Shown piece after piece: positions 54,822 through 64,000 of a stretch of DNA of 64,000 nucleotides; within the stretch, counting starts at the first letter, position 1; each line of letters opens with the position of its first letter. The position numbers and the translations under genes are program-made. The notes under the pieces were generated by a model that ran no database searches, was not told where the DNA came from, and saw only the letters and a program-made list of their open reading frames with translations. This stretch comes from an uncultured Verrucomicrobiae bacterium (GTDB lineage: Bacteria > Verrucomicrobiota > Verrucomicrobiia > Limisphaerales > UBA1100): positions 124,001 to 188,000 of the forward strand of contig CALKBX010000001.1 in NCBI GenBank assembly GCA_937775205.1. Direction: 5' to 3'.

Positions 54822-56417
54822 TCAATCGAGGCCGTACTTCTCAAGCCAACTTTGCGGTAGCGTGCCGAAGGAGAGCAACCAGTCATTAAACTGTTTGAGG
54901 CTCCAGCCACGGCCTTGCACCAGGCGCTTGTGCAGTCGCGCGTTCTCCAAGCAGCCAAGCCAGTAGCTCATCGGCACAGCTGGTGAGCTGGTGTACCAGT
55001 TCACATCCGCCTCGGCGCGGGCCTTGGTAAAGCCCACAAACTTTTGTAAATGCTTCACGCCTTGCTCGTATGTGTAACGGCCCGACTGCAAACGTAAATC
55101 CACGAGGATGCGATGCACGCGCCAAAGAGCGTCGTGGAGTTGGATGATGTGGGTCCACGGCGATTTATCAATTTTCAAATCCGTCATCATTTGCTCGCAC
55201 CAAAGCGTCCACCCTTCATAAAAGACTGCGTGCGCGAACAGCGGTCGCCACTTGCGCGCGTGAGTGTTGGCAGTGACGAATTGTAAATGATGCCCCGGAT
55301 ACGCCTCATGCGCGGACGTGAGTGAAATTCCAAAGTGCTGCTGTACCTCGGCCAATTTATCCGCCACTGTGGTTTTGGTGAGACTCAAATCGTTCACCCA
55401 AAAAATGCCGCGCTGGCGTTTCTCGAATGGCCCCGGCGAGGAATACGCCGCCGTCGGATACAAATGCCGCATGAACTCCGGCACCAAGCGCACTTGCAAT
55501 TCGTCGCCCTTCGGAAAGCTCACCGCCTTCGCCGCCTTGAAACCCTTCGCCACACGATTTGTCTCCGCGCGATACACCTCCAATAATTCACCCTCCGGAT
55601 TCCATTTCGCCCGCGCTCGCTCAATTATCGTCTCCGCGGATTTGCCTTTGCCATGCTTTGCGCAGGCAGTTTTCAGCAACCCGCCAATCCGATCCGCTTC
55701 CGCCAACGCCACCGCTTCTATTTGCCCGAGCGTGTAGTCGAGCCCCAACTCATCCCGCACCCGCCGTTGCAATCGCTCCGCGCCGAGCGCAAAAGAATTG
55801 CGCGGAGCCAAGGGCCGCGCCATTACCGAATCATGATAACGCCCTACCGCGCGCTGAGCCGAGGCAATCAACTTCGCATCTTTCGACTCCAAAAATGTTT
55901 CCACCGCCCCGAACAACGCACCGGTGCCCGCAACGGATTGCTGCATTATTTTCCGCCACACGCGCTCGGGACGGTCAATCATCTTAGCCGATTGCGCCAA
56001 ATAGCGCGGCGTCTCTTTGAGCAATCCCCGCACATTACGTTTCGCCCGCGCTGGCTCATCCTCGCCGCGCTGCAACTCGTGCAACAGCATGCCGAACACG
56101 CAATCCACCGCATCCGGTTCCAGCCGATGCACGCCGCGCTCGTAATCCTCACACTCCGCCAACAACATCGCCCGCAACGCCAACCGATCGAGGTGCTGCT
56201 CAGCACTCAATTCATGTGCGGCCAAATTTTCCAGCTTGACCAAGGTGCGTTGACGTAATTTTTGGCCACGTTTGGCGGCCGCCAATCCAGTGACCCCCAA
56301 TTTCCCTTCGCCCGCGCGCAAGCCCAGCGTGTTCGCCCAAGCTGGGTTTTCCCGCAAGGCAACCTCGAAATACCCATCGAGGATTCCTTCAAAATGGTTT
56401 TGTGTATTTTCACTCAT
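54822..56417 (-). CDS. DUF885 family metallopeptidase-like protein
   Basis: A 531-residue protein of the DUF885 family, with HEAYPGHHLQFVT near residue 368 as the probable zinc-binding HExxxH motif and YEGWTLWCEQMM as the following Glu-containing block. The C-terminal part (RILVDLRLQSGRYTYEQGVK, WYTSSPAVPMSYWLG) is also characteristic. Members are thought to be peptidases, but few have been tested. Its start overlaps the stop of the debranching enzyme gene (ATGAGTGA), and the M3 peptidase begins 53 bp downstream. Confidence 0.9.
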   Translation of the reverse strand: MSENTQNHFEGILDGYFEVALRENPAWANTLGLRAGEGKLGVTGLAAAKRGQKLRQRTLVKLENLAAHELSAEQHLDRLALRAMLLAECEDYERGVHRLEPDAVDCVFGMLLHELQRGEDEPARAKRNVRGLLKETPRYLAQSAKMIDRPERVWRKIMQQSVAGTGALFGAVETFLESKDAKLIASAQRAVGRYHDSVMARPLAPRNSFALGAERLQRRVRDELGLDYTLGQIEAVALAEADRIGGLLKTACAKHGKGKSAETIIERARAKWNPEGELLEVYRAETNRVAKGFKAAKAVSFPKGDELQVRLVPEFMRHLYPTAAYSSPGPFEKRQRGIFWVNDLSLTKTTVADKLAEVQQHFGISLTSAHEAYPGHHLQFVTANTHARKWRPLFAHAVFYEGWTLWCEQMMTDLKIDKSPWTHIIQLHDALWRVHRILVDLRLQSGRYTYEQGVKHLQKFVGFTKARAEADVNWYTSSPAVPMSYWLGCLENARLHKRLVQGRGWSLKQFNDWLLSFGTLPQSWLEKYGLD

Positions 56418-59400
56418 TGCAGTTCAAAATTTTCCAAACCCGATACGCCTCACTCACACTCCACGCCTGCGCATCGCACCCGCGCTGCGCGTGCGGCGCA
56501 TCGCCGTCGAGCACCTCCGGCAAATGCCCGAGACAACCTTCGTTGAGCAGCGGCTCCATCGACAGCAAATACGACCGAGCCGCGGTCACGCTCTCCGGCG
56601 AAAAATCCCATGCCCGCACGAGCGCCTCGCAGAACATCGGCAACGACCACACCCACGCCGTGCCGTTATGATACGCCGGTTTGCGCCGGGTGTCTTCATC
56701 ACCCTCATACCGGCCCCAATACGGCTCATTGGGATTGTTCAAAAACTCCCCATCATCCGTACGCACCGCCAGTGGCGGCACCACCGGCAACGGTGCCAAT
56801 GACCGCACCGCGCCGGGCACCACCAAGTGCCGCTGCGCCGCAGCCACCATCCGCCGTGCCGATTCGCCGGTCACTTCGCCCAGTGCAACCGCCAAAAGAC
56901 CGTTGCTCCGAAGCGCGTTATCCGGTGTGGCCTCGGCCGCGCCTACGCCGGGCCCGGCAATCAACTGATCCGCCAGCCAGTTTTTATTAATTTTATAGAG
57001 CGATTGAAATGATGCCTCTGCTTTCTCCCGAAGCGCATCCCATTCGCCACCCAGTTGCCGGAGCAACCGCAGCCACAGTGCTTGGATTTCCACAGGGAAA
57101 CCTTCGCGCGGCGAGCCGGCGGGATGGTTGGTGTCCATCCACGTGAAATGTGTCGGACTCCAAATCAACCCGCTCGTGGCGTCCATCCGAATGCCGTTGG
57201 GCGTGCCATCGCGATAGTGCGTGGCGATGGATTGCAGCACCTCGGACACCGAACGCTCGCCCGCCTTCAATTGATGTAAATCCACCCCGGCAGTCGCCAG
57301 CTCACCGCACACGACCCCGAACCACAGCGGCGCGTCAGAGGTGTCGCGGTTGGTTGCGTCGCCACCACGTAGTGAATTTGGCAACGTGCCGTTTTCCTCA
57401 AGCGCGGCAAACGTTACCACGATGTCGCGCACCTCCTCCGTCATGCCCGCCGCCATCATTCCACGCGCAACAATGAGTGTGTCGCGCCCCCAATCAAGAA
57501 ACCACGGGTAACCCGCGATAACAGTTTTGCCGGTGCCGCGCTGGACGATAAAATTTTCCAGTGAATTTTTCAGGCGATCGACAAACGGACTCGCAAACTC
57601 GCCCCTCCACTCACGGTCACTGCCTTGGAGAGAGGAGCTTGCGAGTCCGCCAACGCTCGTTGTTAGCCGCACACTTTCGCCCGGCATTAGCGGCAATTCG
57701 AACCAACCCGGGCTGCAGGCATCCCCTCTCTCTGAGTGGCCTCGGCTGGCTTCGACGGCGTGCGCGATGTCGCGGTTCCATTCAAACTCGTGATGATATT
57801 TCCCGCCGCTAGCCTCGACTACCAATCGCGTGTCGGGCGTTGGCTTGAAGACAAAACCGATTTCATTTGAAAGCGCGTGGACGTGTTCTTCAAAATGACG
57901 ATAAGCACCATCGTCCAGATGGGTCTCAGAATGAAAATCACGGTCCTCGATGTCCACCCGAACGGTCAGGAAAAAAGATTTGTTTTTTGAAAGTGCCATG
58001 CCCTGCTCCGGCTTGGCGTCCATTCGGCAGAACTCCAGCACAGTCGAGTTTGCGCCGGGCGGCATGGCGGCGGTCAACTCAACTTCGACAGTTCGGTTGT
58101 CGCCCGCACTGACAAGGAAGCGCCAACGCGCCGGCGGACCGGGTTGAAACTGGAGCAGATTATCTGCATCGAGCGGCGTGATGAAGCCATCAGCCACCGC
58201 CCAAACGCGGACGCGCTTGGCGAGCACGGTGCGATTGACCGGCAGCGAATCGTGCAGATTGGCGGCGAGCAAACAGTCGTACTTAGATTTGATGCGGCCC
58301 AGGTCCACGGCCATTCGTGCCATCGCGCCACGGCCATTGGTGAGCAGCGCAATGGGAGCCTCAATCGGATCGGCATCCGCGCGCACCACCGAAGCGTTAA
58401 ATGGCTCATCGTTCGGTTGGTTTTTTAGGAACAGCAATTCACCAAAAATCGGTTCGGGCCGTTCGTCCAATCGCCGCATCGTCAATCGAGCGCTTCCGGA
58501 AAAATCTGGTGGAAAAGCCGCCACATGCCCGTCGGCAATTGGCACGGACTCGGCGTGATGAGCTTCATCCAAACTCACGCGAAAGGGCTGTTCATCACGC
58601 AGCATTAGCCAATGGCCGTGCGGTACGAGCAGCACGCGGGAAGCATCCGCCGCGCGCCAGGTGACGACTTGCGGATAGCCGGTTCGCTCCATCGCTGTTT
58701 TGATTTCAGACAACAAGTCGGAGGCATTCGCGTCCAGCCAGCCGATGGCGGCTAGAAATTTTTCCGGTTCGTTTGCCACCAATTCGGCCAATGCCGCCCA
58801 GTCGTACGGGCCAATTTCCTCCGGCTCAAAAGCCGTGGTGAGGCATTGAATCGCCCACGCGGCCCGTGCGCGCGAGGCGCGGTAGCCGAGCTTTAATTCC
58901 GCCGCGCTCGCAGCGAGGCAGCAAACTTGGCCGGGCAACATTTTGAAATGGACGTGGTCGGGCTGCCACACCCCCTCGGGAGGCGAATCGTCGAGCAGGT
59001 CAATCCAGTTTTCATTGGCGGCCATTTCGGTGCGCTGGATTTGCAGTTCGTGCGGTGCCTCGGAATCGCTGTTGACGAGCAACACGACTTGCTGCCCGCA
59101 AGCGGAAGTCCGTTCCAGAACAAAGATTGGGGAATCGCCGGGACTGAGCCGTTTGAATTTCGCGCCGTCATGGAAGCAGGGATGATGGGCGAGCAGTTCG
59201 TTCAAGCCCGACAACTCGGAGACTAAATTTTCCTCGCTGCCCCAGGCGAGACCGCGGGCGTTGTGGACGTTTACGCGCTCATTGGCGAGCCACTCGACGC
59301 CATTAGTAAAAGCGTAACCGCCGTTGACGCTGCTGAGCGCGCAGAGGCGATTGCGCATCAACGACCACACGCGACCGCGCTCGGCGAGGCGGGGATTGTC

Positions 59401-60636
59401 GTGCGTCTCGCTGTAGTGAATGAGCGTGCCGATGCGCGGGCTTTGCAACAGGGCGTGATCAAGGTAGCCGGAAACGTTGTCGCCGTTGTATTCCTGAAAC
59501 AGCTCGGAGTAGGCCCATTGCATGCCGCCTCGAGTGAGGAGGTTTTCCGTGTCATCCCAGCCGCCACCGAGGCCTTCGAGCAAAAAAATGGTGTCAGGAA
59601 ATTCCTCGCGGACGCGCGCGATGATGTATCGCCAAACGGGCATCGGCACTTTGTAGCCGGCATCGCAGCGGAAGCCGTCCACGCCGCGCCGGCACCACGT
59701 GAGGAACGCTTCGGCGAGATGTTCCCACAAGCCGCGATGATGCGGCTCAAGCTCGATGAGGTCGCCCCACGTGTTACCCCATGCGCCGGGGCTGGCGAAC
59801 TCGCCGTTGTCCGTGCGTAGAAACCACTCAGGATGCTCCTCCTGCAAGGTGCTGCCCCAGCCGGTGTGGTTGATGACGAGGTCGAGAAAAAGCCGGCCGT
59901 CGCGCGCGTGGACGGCATCGGTCAGTTCGCAAAACTGCTGGACGCCGGTGGCGCGTTTGTCGAACACAACGAGCGCAGGGTCGATGTCCGTGAGGTCGCC
60001 GCAGGCGTACGGGCTGCCGAAGCGGCCCATGCGAGCGTAAGTGGTGGGCGTGGAGTTGACCGGCAACAAATGCAAAATGCGGCAGCCGAGCGTGTCAATA
60101 ATGTGCGGCAGCTCCGCGATGACATCCCGAAACGTGCCGCTCGGCGGGATGACGGCGTAGCCTTCGGCGTCGAGTCTTTGGATGTGCTCGTCGCCATCGC
60201 GCGCGGCGGTTTCACGCGCGGCTTTGTTGGGGCCGAACATTCGCGGGAAGCAACAGTAAATTGTGTTCGCGCAACGGGCGTCGTTGGGGTGCACCGAGAG
60301 GCCGACGTTATCGTCATCGGGCCAATGCTGTTGGCCGTCCGCATCGACGACGTAAGCCTTCGACTGAAACCAACCGACCTCGGCCAACTCTAATTCGACG
60401 GCCCACTCATCGCCATCGAGCCGCATCGGCACATCGCGCCACGATGCCTCCACTTGAACCTTGGGCTCCTGGATTTGCCGAATGACGGCGCTCCGCAAAG
60501 CAGCCGCGCGGCCAATATTTGTGCGGAGAAAAACGCTATGGGCATCAGCCGCGCCAGTCAGCGTAAAACGCAGCCGGTCGCCAACGTACCGCACCAGCCG
60601 GTCGCCGGCGGCCGGTTGCATTTGCAAATCACCCAT
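56410..60636 (-). CDS. Glycogen debranching-type enzyme: GH13 amylase domain fused to amylo-alpha-1,6-glucosidase domain
   Basis: A 1,408-residue two-enzyme protein. Residues about 150-480 are a GH13 barrel: LFLDLVINHTGWGS, GVDGFRCDAGYKVP (nucleophile Asp, about 318), IFLLEGLGGGWDD (acid/base Glu, about 352) and IHYSETHDNPRLAE (about 411). The C-terminal third is a GH133-type amylo-1,6-glucosidase: YPWFLDWGRDTLIVARG near 1047, GTLPNSLRGGDATNRDTSDAPLWF-like blocks and YKINKNWLADQL. This is the eukaryote/archaeal-type debranching layout rather than bacterial GlgX. It would move and remove alpha-1,6 branches of glycogen. It overlaps the DUF885 gene and follows ahcY by 47 bp. Confidence 0.88.
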   Translation of the reverse strand: MGDLQMQPAAGDRLVRYVGDRLRFTLTGAADAHSVFLRTNIGRAAALRSAVIRQIQEPKVQVEASWRDVPMRLDGDEWAVELELAEVGWFQSKAYVVDADGQQHWPDDDNVGLSVHPNDARCANTIYCCFPRMFGPNKAARETAARDGDEHIQRLDAEGYAVIPPSGTFRDVIAELPHIIDTLGCRILHLLPVNSTPTTYARMGRFGSPYACGDLTDIDPALVVFDKRATGVQQFCELTDAVHARDGRLFLDLVINHTGWGSTLQEEHPEWFLRTDNGEFASPGAWGNTWGDLIELEPHHRGLWEHLAEAFLTWCRRGVDGFRCDAGYKVPMPVWRYIIARVREEFPDTIFLLEGLGGGWDDTENLLTRGGMQWAYSELFQEYNGDNVSGYLDHALLQSPRIGTLIHYSETHDNPRLAERGRVWSLMRNRLCALSSVNGGYAFTNGVEWLANERVNVHNARGLAWGSEENLVSELSGLNELLAHHPCFHDGAKFKRLSPGDSPIFVLERTSACGQQVVLLVNSDSEAPHELQIQRTEMAANENWIDLLDDSPPEGVWQPDHVHFKMLPGQVCCLAASAAELKLGYRASRARAAWAIQCLTTAFEPEEIGPYDWAALAELVANEPEKFLAAIGWLDANASDLLSEIKTAMERTGYPQVVTWRAADASRVLLVPHGHWLMLRDEQPFRVSLDEAHHAESVPIADGHVAAFPPDFSGSARLTMRRLDERPEPIFGELLFLKNQPNDEPFNASVVRADADPIEAPIALLTNGRGAMARMAVDLGRIKSKYDCLLAANLHDSLPVNRTVLAKRVRVWAVADGFITPLDADNLLQFQPGPPARWRFLVSAGDNRTVEVELTAAMPPGANSTVLEFCRMDAKPEQGMALSKNKSFFLTVRVDIEDRDFHSETHLDDGAYRHFEEHVHALSNEIGFVFKPTPDTRLVVEASGGKYHHEFEWNRDIAHAVEASRGHSERGDACSPGWFELPLMPGESVRLTTSVGGLASSSLQGSDREWRGEFASPFVDRLKNSLENFIVQRGTGKTVIAGYPWFLDWGRDTLIVARGMMAAGMTEEVRDIVVTFAALEENGTLPNSLRGGDATNRDTSDAPLWFGVVCGELATAGVDLHQLKAGERSVSEVLQSIATHYRDGTPNGIRMDATSGLIWSPTHFTWMDTNHPAGSPREGFPVEIQALWLRLLRQLGGEWDALREKAEASFQSLYKINKNWLADQLIAGPGVGAAEATPDNALRSNGLLAVALGEVTGESARRMVAAAQRHLVVPGAVRSLAPLPVVPPLAVRTDDGEFLNNPNEPYWGRYEGDEDTRRKPAYHNGTAWVWSLPMFCEALVRAWDFSPESVTAARSYLLSMEPLLNEGCLGHLPEVLDGDAPHAQRGCDAQAWSVSEAYRVWKILNCNE

Positions 60637-60683
60637 GCGCCGCGATTGAATCCGAATTGGCGCGGCGCGGGAAGCTTGGGTTG

Positions 60684-62126
60684 TTAATACCGGTAACGCT
60701 CCGGCTTGTACGGTCCCTCGACGGGCACGTTAATGTAATCCGCCTGTTCGGGCGTGAGCTGAGTGAGCTTGGCGCCGAGTTTCGCAAGGTGCAACCGAGC
60801 AACTTCCTCATCGAGTTTTTTGTCCAACAGATACACGCCCACTTTGCGGTCGGAATTATTGCGGATATCAATTTGCGCGATGGTTTGGTTGGTGAAACTG
60901 TTGGACATCACAAAGCTCGGATGGCCTGTTGCGCAGCCGAGGTTGATAAGACGGCCTTCGGCGAGCAGATAAATCGAGTGCCCATCGGGAAAGGTGAAGC
61001 GCGTGACGGGGCCGCCGGGGATGGAGTCATCCTTGATTTCCTCGCGCGTGACGCCGTCTATTTCGCTGAGGGCGCCTACTTGGATTTCGTTATCGAAATG
61101 GCCGATATTGCAAACGATGGCTTGGTCTTTCATCCGCGACATTTGGTCCGCAGTAATGATGTCCTTGTTGCCCGTGGTGGTCACATAAATATCCGCAACC
61201 GGCAGCGCATCCTCCACGGTCGTCACTTGATAGCCCTCCATGCAGGCTTGCAGCGCGCAAATGGGATCAACCTCGGAAACCATCACGCGCGCATGCTCGT
61301 TGGCCAGCGCTGCGGACGAGCCTTTGCCCACGTCGCCGTAGCCGCAGACCATCGCTACTTTGCCGGAAACAAGCACATCCATCGCGCGCTTGATTCCGTC
61401 CACGAGTGAGTGCCGACAGCCGTACACGTTGTCAAATTTCGATTTCGTCACCGAGTCGTTCACGTTGATCGCTTGAAAAAGCAACTCCCCGCGTTCCTCC
61501 ATTTGCAGCAGCCGATGCACGCCGGTGGTGGTTTCCTCGGAAACACCTTTCATCGCTTCCGCCACTGGCCCCCAATGCCCCGGCTTGTCAGTTTGTACTT
61601 TTTTCAACAACGCCTTGATGACCGCTTCCTCTTCGCTTTCAGAATCGCTGTTCACCCAGTCGCTGCCATTTTCAAGCTCCACGCCTTTGTGAATGAGCAA
61701 AGTCGCGTCGCCGCCATCGTCGACAATTTGATCCGGCCCCGAGCCATCCGGCCACGTGAGCGCGTTCCAAGTGCAATCCCAATATTCCTCCAGCGTCTCG
61801 CCCTTCCACGCAAACACTGGCACGCCCGCCGCCGCGATGGCCGCCGCGGCGTGTTCCTGCGTGGAATAAATATTGCACGAGCACCAGCGCACATCCGCGC
61901 CGAGCGCGACAAATGTCTCGATGAGCACCGCCGTCTGAATGGTCATGTGCAGCGAGCCCATAATTTTTACGCCCGCGAGCGGTTGGTCGGGCCCGTATTT
62001 TTCGCGCGTGGACATCAGTCCGGGCATTTCTTTTTCGGCAATGCCAATTTCTTTGCGGCCAAAATCGGCCAAGCCGATGTCGCGCACTTTGTAATCTGTT
62101 TTTGTTTCTTCGAGTGTAGTTGTCAT
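60684..62126 (-). CDS. ahcY: Adenosylhomocysteinase
   Basis: A 480-residue enzyme that splits S-adenosylhomocysteine into adenosine and homocysteine, clearing the methylation inhibitor. The NAD site is [19 protein letters not shown] (about 257-275). Other blocks are [71 protein letters not shown] and the C-terminal KPERYRY. Length is normal for the long bacterial type. It lies 9 bp downstream of metK, forming a methyl-cycle operon. Confidence 0.98.
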   Translation of the reverse strand: MTTTLEETKTDYKVRDIGLADFGRKEIGIAEKEMPGLMSTREKYGPDQPLAGVKIMGSLHMTIQTAVLIETFVALGADVRWCSCNIYSTQEHAAAAIAAAGVPVFAWKGETLEEYWDCTWNALTWPDGSGPDQIVDDGGDATLLIHKGVELENGSDWVNSDSESEEEAVIKALLKKVQTDKPGHWGPVAEAMKGVSEETTTGVHRLLQMEERGELLFQAINVNDSVTKSKFDNVYGCRHSLVDGIKRAMDVLVSGKVAMVCGYGDVGKGSSAALANEHARVMVSEVDPICALQACMEGYQVTTVEDALPVADIYVTTTGNKDIITADQMSRMKDQAIVCNIGHFDNEIQVGALSEIDGVTREEIKDDSIPGGPVTRFTFPDGHSIYLLAEGRLINLGCATGHPSFVMSNSFTNQTIAQIDIRNNSDRKVGVYLLDKKLDEEVARLHLAKLGAKLTQLTPEQADYINVPVEGPYKPERYRY

Positions 62127-62135
62127 ATTAAATCC

Positions 62136-63308
62136 TTACTTAACGGCTTTCTGAAGCGCCGCGACTTTATCAATTTTTTCCCAAGTAATGTCTTTGTGTT
62201 TTTTGCCGAAATGGCCATAATTGGTGGTAAGTGAATAAATGGGGCGCAACAGTTTGAGGTGCTTCACGATGTCCGCCGGCTTGAAATTAAACACGCGATT
62301 GACCGCCCGTATAATTTTCGCTTCGGAAACTTTGCTGGTGCCGAAGGTATCGATGTGCACCGAGACAGGTTTGGGATAGCCAATGGCGTACGCAAACTGA
62401 ATCTCGCAACGCGTGGCCAACCCCGCGGCCACAATGTTCTTGGCAACGTATCGGCCCATGTACGCAGCGCTGCGGTCGACCTTGCTGGGGTCTTTGCCGC
62501 TGAACGCGCCGCCACCGTGACGACCCATTCCGCCATAAGTATCAACGATGATTTTACGACCGGTTAGCCCACTGTCGCCCTCGGGGCCGCCGACCACAAA
62601 CCGGCCGGTGGGGTTGATGAGCAACTGCGTGTCCCGCGCGAGCATGCGCTTGGGGATGACTTTTTCAATGACCTGTTTGGTGATGAATTCGCGAATGGTT
62701 TTATTCTTTGCCGACGCCGCGTGCTGAGTGGAAACCACCACGCTGGTGACTTTCACCGGTTTGTTGTTTTCGTAGCGAATGGAAACTTGCGTCTTCGCGT
62801 CCGGCCGCAGCCACTTGGCGACGCCCGCCTTGCGCAACTTGGTGAGTTGCCGACCAAGGCGGTGCGAATACATTATTGGTGCGGGCATTAGTTCCGGCGT
62901 TTCGTCGCACGCAAAGCCAAACATCAAACCTTGATCTCCCGCGCCCTGCTCCGCCGTGGTTTTACCCGCCGCGGCTTTAGCGTCCACGCCCTGGGCGATG
63001 TCCGCGCTCTGTGCGGTGAGATAATTATTGATGAACACTTTGTCGGCATGAAATCCGTCATCATCATTCACATATCCAATGCCACGGATGGCGGCGCGGA
63101 TGACCGCCTCGTAATCAAATTTCGCACGCGTGGTGATTTCGCCCCCCACGCACACGATATTGCTTTTCACAAAGGTCTCGCAGGCCACGCGGCTGTGGCG
63201 GTCTTGCGCGAGGCATGCATCGAGAATGGCGTCACTGATGGTGTCGCACACTTTGTCCGGATGCCCTTCGCCTACGGATTCAGATGAAAAAATATAATTG
63301 TTGGCCAT
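62136..63308 (-). CDS. metK: S-adenosylmethionine synthetase
   Basis: A 390-residue enzyme that makes SAM from methionine and ATP. The N-terminal ATP motif is GEGHPDK at residues 13-19 ([20 protein letters not shown]), followed by [20 protein letters not shown] and the second motif [19 protein letters not shown]. The start [15 protein letters not shown] is the family N-terminus. A promoter lies about 45 bp upstream and overlaps that of the divergent regulator. ahcY follows 9 bp after the stop. The leader is too short for a SAM riboswitch. Confidence 0.98.
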   Translation of the reverse strand: MANNYIFSSESVGEGHPDKVCDTISDAILDACLAQDRHSRVACETFVKSNIVCVGGEITTRAKFDYEAVIRAAIRGIGYVNDDDGFHADKVFINNYLTAQSADIAQGVDAKAAAGKTTAEQGAGDQGLMFGFACDETPELMPAPIMYSHRLGRQLTKLRKAGVAKWLRPDAKTQVSIRYENNKPVKVTSVVVSTQHAASAKNKTIREFITKQVIEKVIPKRMLARDTQLLINPTGRFVVGGPEGDSGLTGRKIIVDTYGGMGRHGGGAFSGKDPSKVDRSAAYMGRYVAKNIVAAGLATRCEIQFAYAIGYPKPVSVHIDTFGTSKVSEAKIIRAVNRVFNFKPADIVKHLKLLRPIYSLTTNYGHFGKKHKDITWEKIDKVAALQKAVK

Positions 63309-63334
63309 AGTTTATTTGGGAGGTCATTTACGCA

Positions 63335-63380
63335 TTGACGCATCCGGATGGGATGATATATAAAAATCCCCAGCCGTCAA
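63335..63380. promoter_or_regulatory. Overlapping divergent promoters with a central palindrome (metK and regulator)
   Basis: Plus strand: TTGACG (63335-63340), 16-bp spacer, TATATA (63357-63362), serving the regulator. Minus strand: TTGACG (63380-63375), 16-bp spacer, TATCAT (63358-63353), serving metK. The perfect palindrome CATCCGGATG (63341-63350) lies in the plus-strand spacer and is a good operator candidate. Confidence 0.65.
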
Positions 63381-63396
63381 CCGGTTTTTATCAACA

Positions 63397-64000
63397 ATGA
63401 CGCAGACACTCAAATGCCTGAAAGCCCTTGGAGACGCCACCCGCGTGCGGTTGGTGGCCTTGTTGGAGCGCGATGAACTGTCCGTTAACGAGCTGCAGAA
63501 AATTACACGACTAGGTCAATCGCGCATTTCCACCCACCTCGGGCTGCTGCAGGAAGTGGGGCTGCTCTCGTCGCGCAAGGATGGTAAACGCAATTTTTAT
63601 CGCATCAATGCCAACGCCCCCGCCGAAGCGGGGGCCTGTCTTAAAATCGCGCTGAAAGGCGCTGCGGAAATTCCCGAGCACGCCACCGACCTCACCCATC
63701 TCAAACGCGTGCTCGCTGAACGCGACGACCAAGCGAAGCTTTATTTCAATCAAGTCGCCGGCCGGTTTGACCGCCAATACGGGCCGGGGCGTTCTTGGCA
63801 GGCCTTTGCCCAAACCTTACTGCACCTCATGCCGCCGATGGACATCGCGGACCTCGGATCGGGCGAGGGTTTGCAGGCAGAACTGCTGGCCCGCAATGCG
63901 CGTCGGGTTATTTGCGTGGACAACTCCAAACGCATTGTGGATTTCGGCCAGCGCAAGGCGAAGAAAAACGGGCTCAAGAATCTTGAGTTTCGTCATGGCG
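63397..64000 (+). CDS. ArsR-type HTH regulator fused to a SAM-dependent methyltransferase domain (SahR-like), C-terminally truncated by the window
   Basis: The first 201 residues of a two-domain regulator. An ArsR-type winged helix occupies about 1-80 (LKALGDATRVRLVALLERDE, LSVNELQKITRLGQSRISTH, LGLLQEVGLLSSRKDGKRNF). After a linker a class I methyltransferase domain begins near residue 120 (FDRQYGPGRSWQAFAQTL), with the SAM motif ADLGSGEGLQAELLAR and VICVDNSKRIVDF. This layout matches SahR, the SAH-sensing repressor of methyl-cycle genes known in Proteobacteria. It diverges from metK-ahcY, which fits. The ligand and the DNA site are inferred. Confidence 0.85.
   Translation, partial: MTQTLKCLKALGDATRVRLVALLERDELSVNELQKITRLGQSRISTHLGLLQEVGLLSSRKDGKRNFYRINANAPAEAGACLKIALKGAAEIPEHATDLTHLKRVLAERDDQAKLYFNQVAGRFDRQYGPGRSWQAFAQTLLHLMPPMDIADLGSGEGLQAELLARNARRVICVDNSKRIVDFGQRKAKKNGLKNLEFRHG

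Noticed and set aside
63309-63346. SAM or SAH riboswitch upstream of metK
   Set aside because: The predicted leader is only about 40 nt and shows no conserved riboswitch core; the regulator and operator explain control better.

Overview
This 64-kb window is a densely packed bacterial chromosome segment with moderately high GC and almost no gap above 200 bp apart from one decayed gene. The gene set points to the Verrucomicrobiota or a close PVC lineage: a CSPTR-type sulfatase, large secreted or periplasmic beta-rich proteins, a Tricorn-type protease, LuxE/LuxC homologues, an ArsR-methyltransferase regulator beside metK-ahcY, and genes that mostly lack clear Shine-Dalgarno sequences. There is no rRNA or tRNA gene to confirm this. 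I saw no phage, insertion sequence or CRISPR array.

Layout. 1-3766 (minus): ParA, a flavin reductase, GcvT, GcvH and the start of a D-aminoacylase. 3896-10214 (plus): a small membrane protein, ThiH, a Tat-type phosphoesterase, ThiS, MgtE, an MscS channel and a secreted thioredoxin-like protein. 10333-18056: IF-1, ApaG, a beta-CASP nuclease, a TonB-ExbB-ExbD set, ArgG, a DUF1015 protein and IF-3 with a TTG start. 18060-24851: an Hsp70, a stand-alone CoaB domain, ArgS, an EIIA protein, an HExxH membrane protein, PyrE and MsrA. 24901-29683: three tandem paralogous secreted proteins, the third a wreck. 29776-36054: UbiD with a repeat inserted in frame, a sulfatase, a LuxE-LuxC pair, QueD and a VOC protein. 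36113-44492: a Tricorn protease running into an NAD-linked formate dehydrogenase operon (NuoE/NuoF fusion, catalytic subunit, FdhD). 44523-50755: UvrC, GmhA, ThrS, L28, SmpB, omega and a prenyl synthase. 50752-63308 (minus): MetK, AhcY, a two-enzyme glycogen debranching protein, DUF885, an M3 peptidase, a rhomboid and PurB. A SahR-like ArsR-methyltransferase regulator diverges from metK at the right edge.

The most notable signal is in the formate dehydrogenase catalytic subunit. The in-frame TGA at 42048-42050 lies in the active-site motif where formate dehydrogenases carry Cys or Sec. It is followed by a perfect small hairpin with a GGUCU loop at the spacing I recall for the E. coli fdhF SECIS element, so this is very probably a selenoprotein that automatic annotation would split.

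A second theme is single-base frame breaks in otherwise well-conserved genes (gcvT, thiH, thiS, the Tricorn gene, the NuoE/NuoF fusion, the formate dehydrogenase catalytic gene). Most are consistent with one extra base, several in short homopolymers, so sequencing or assembly indels are the simplest explanation. A third theme is a set of intergenic inverted repeats and one repeat inserted in frame into ubiD, which suggests small dispersed repeats.
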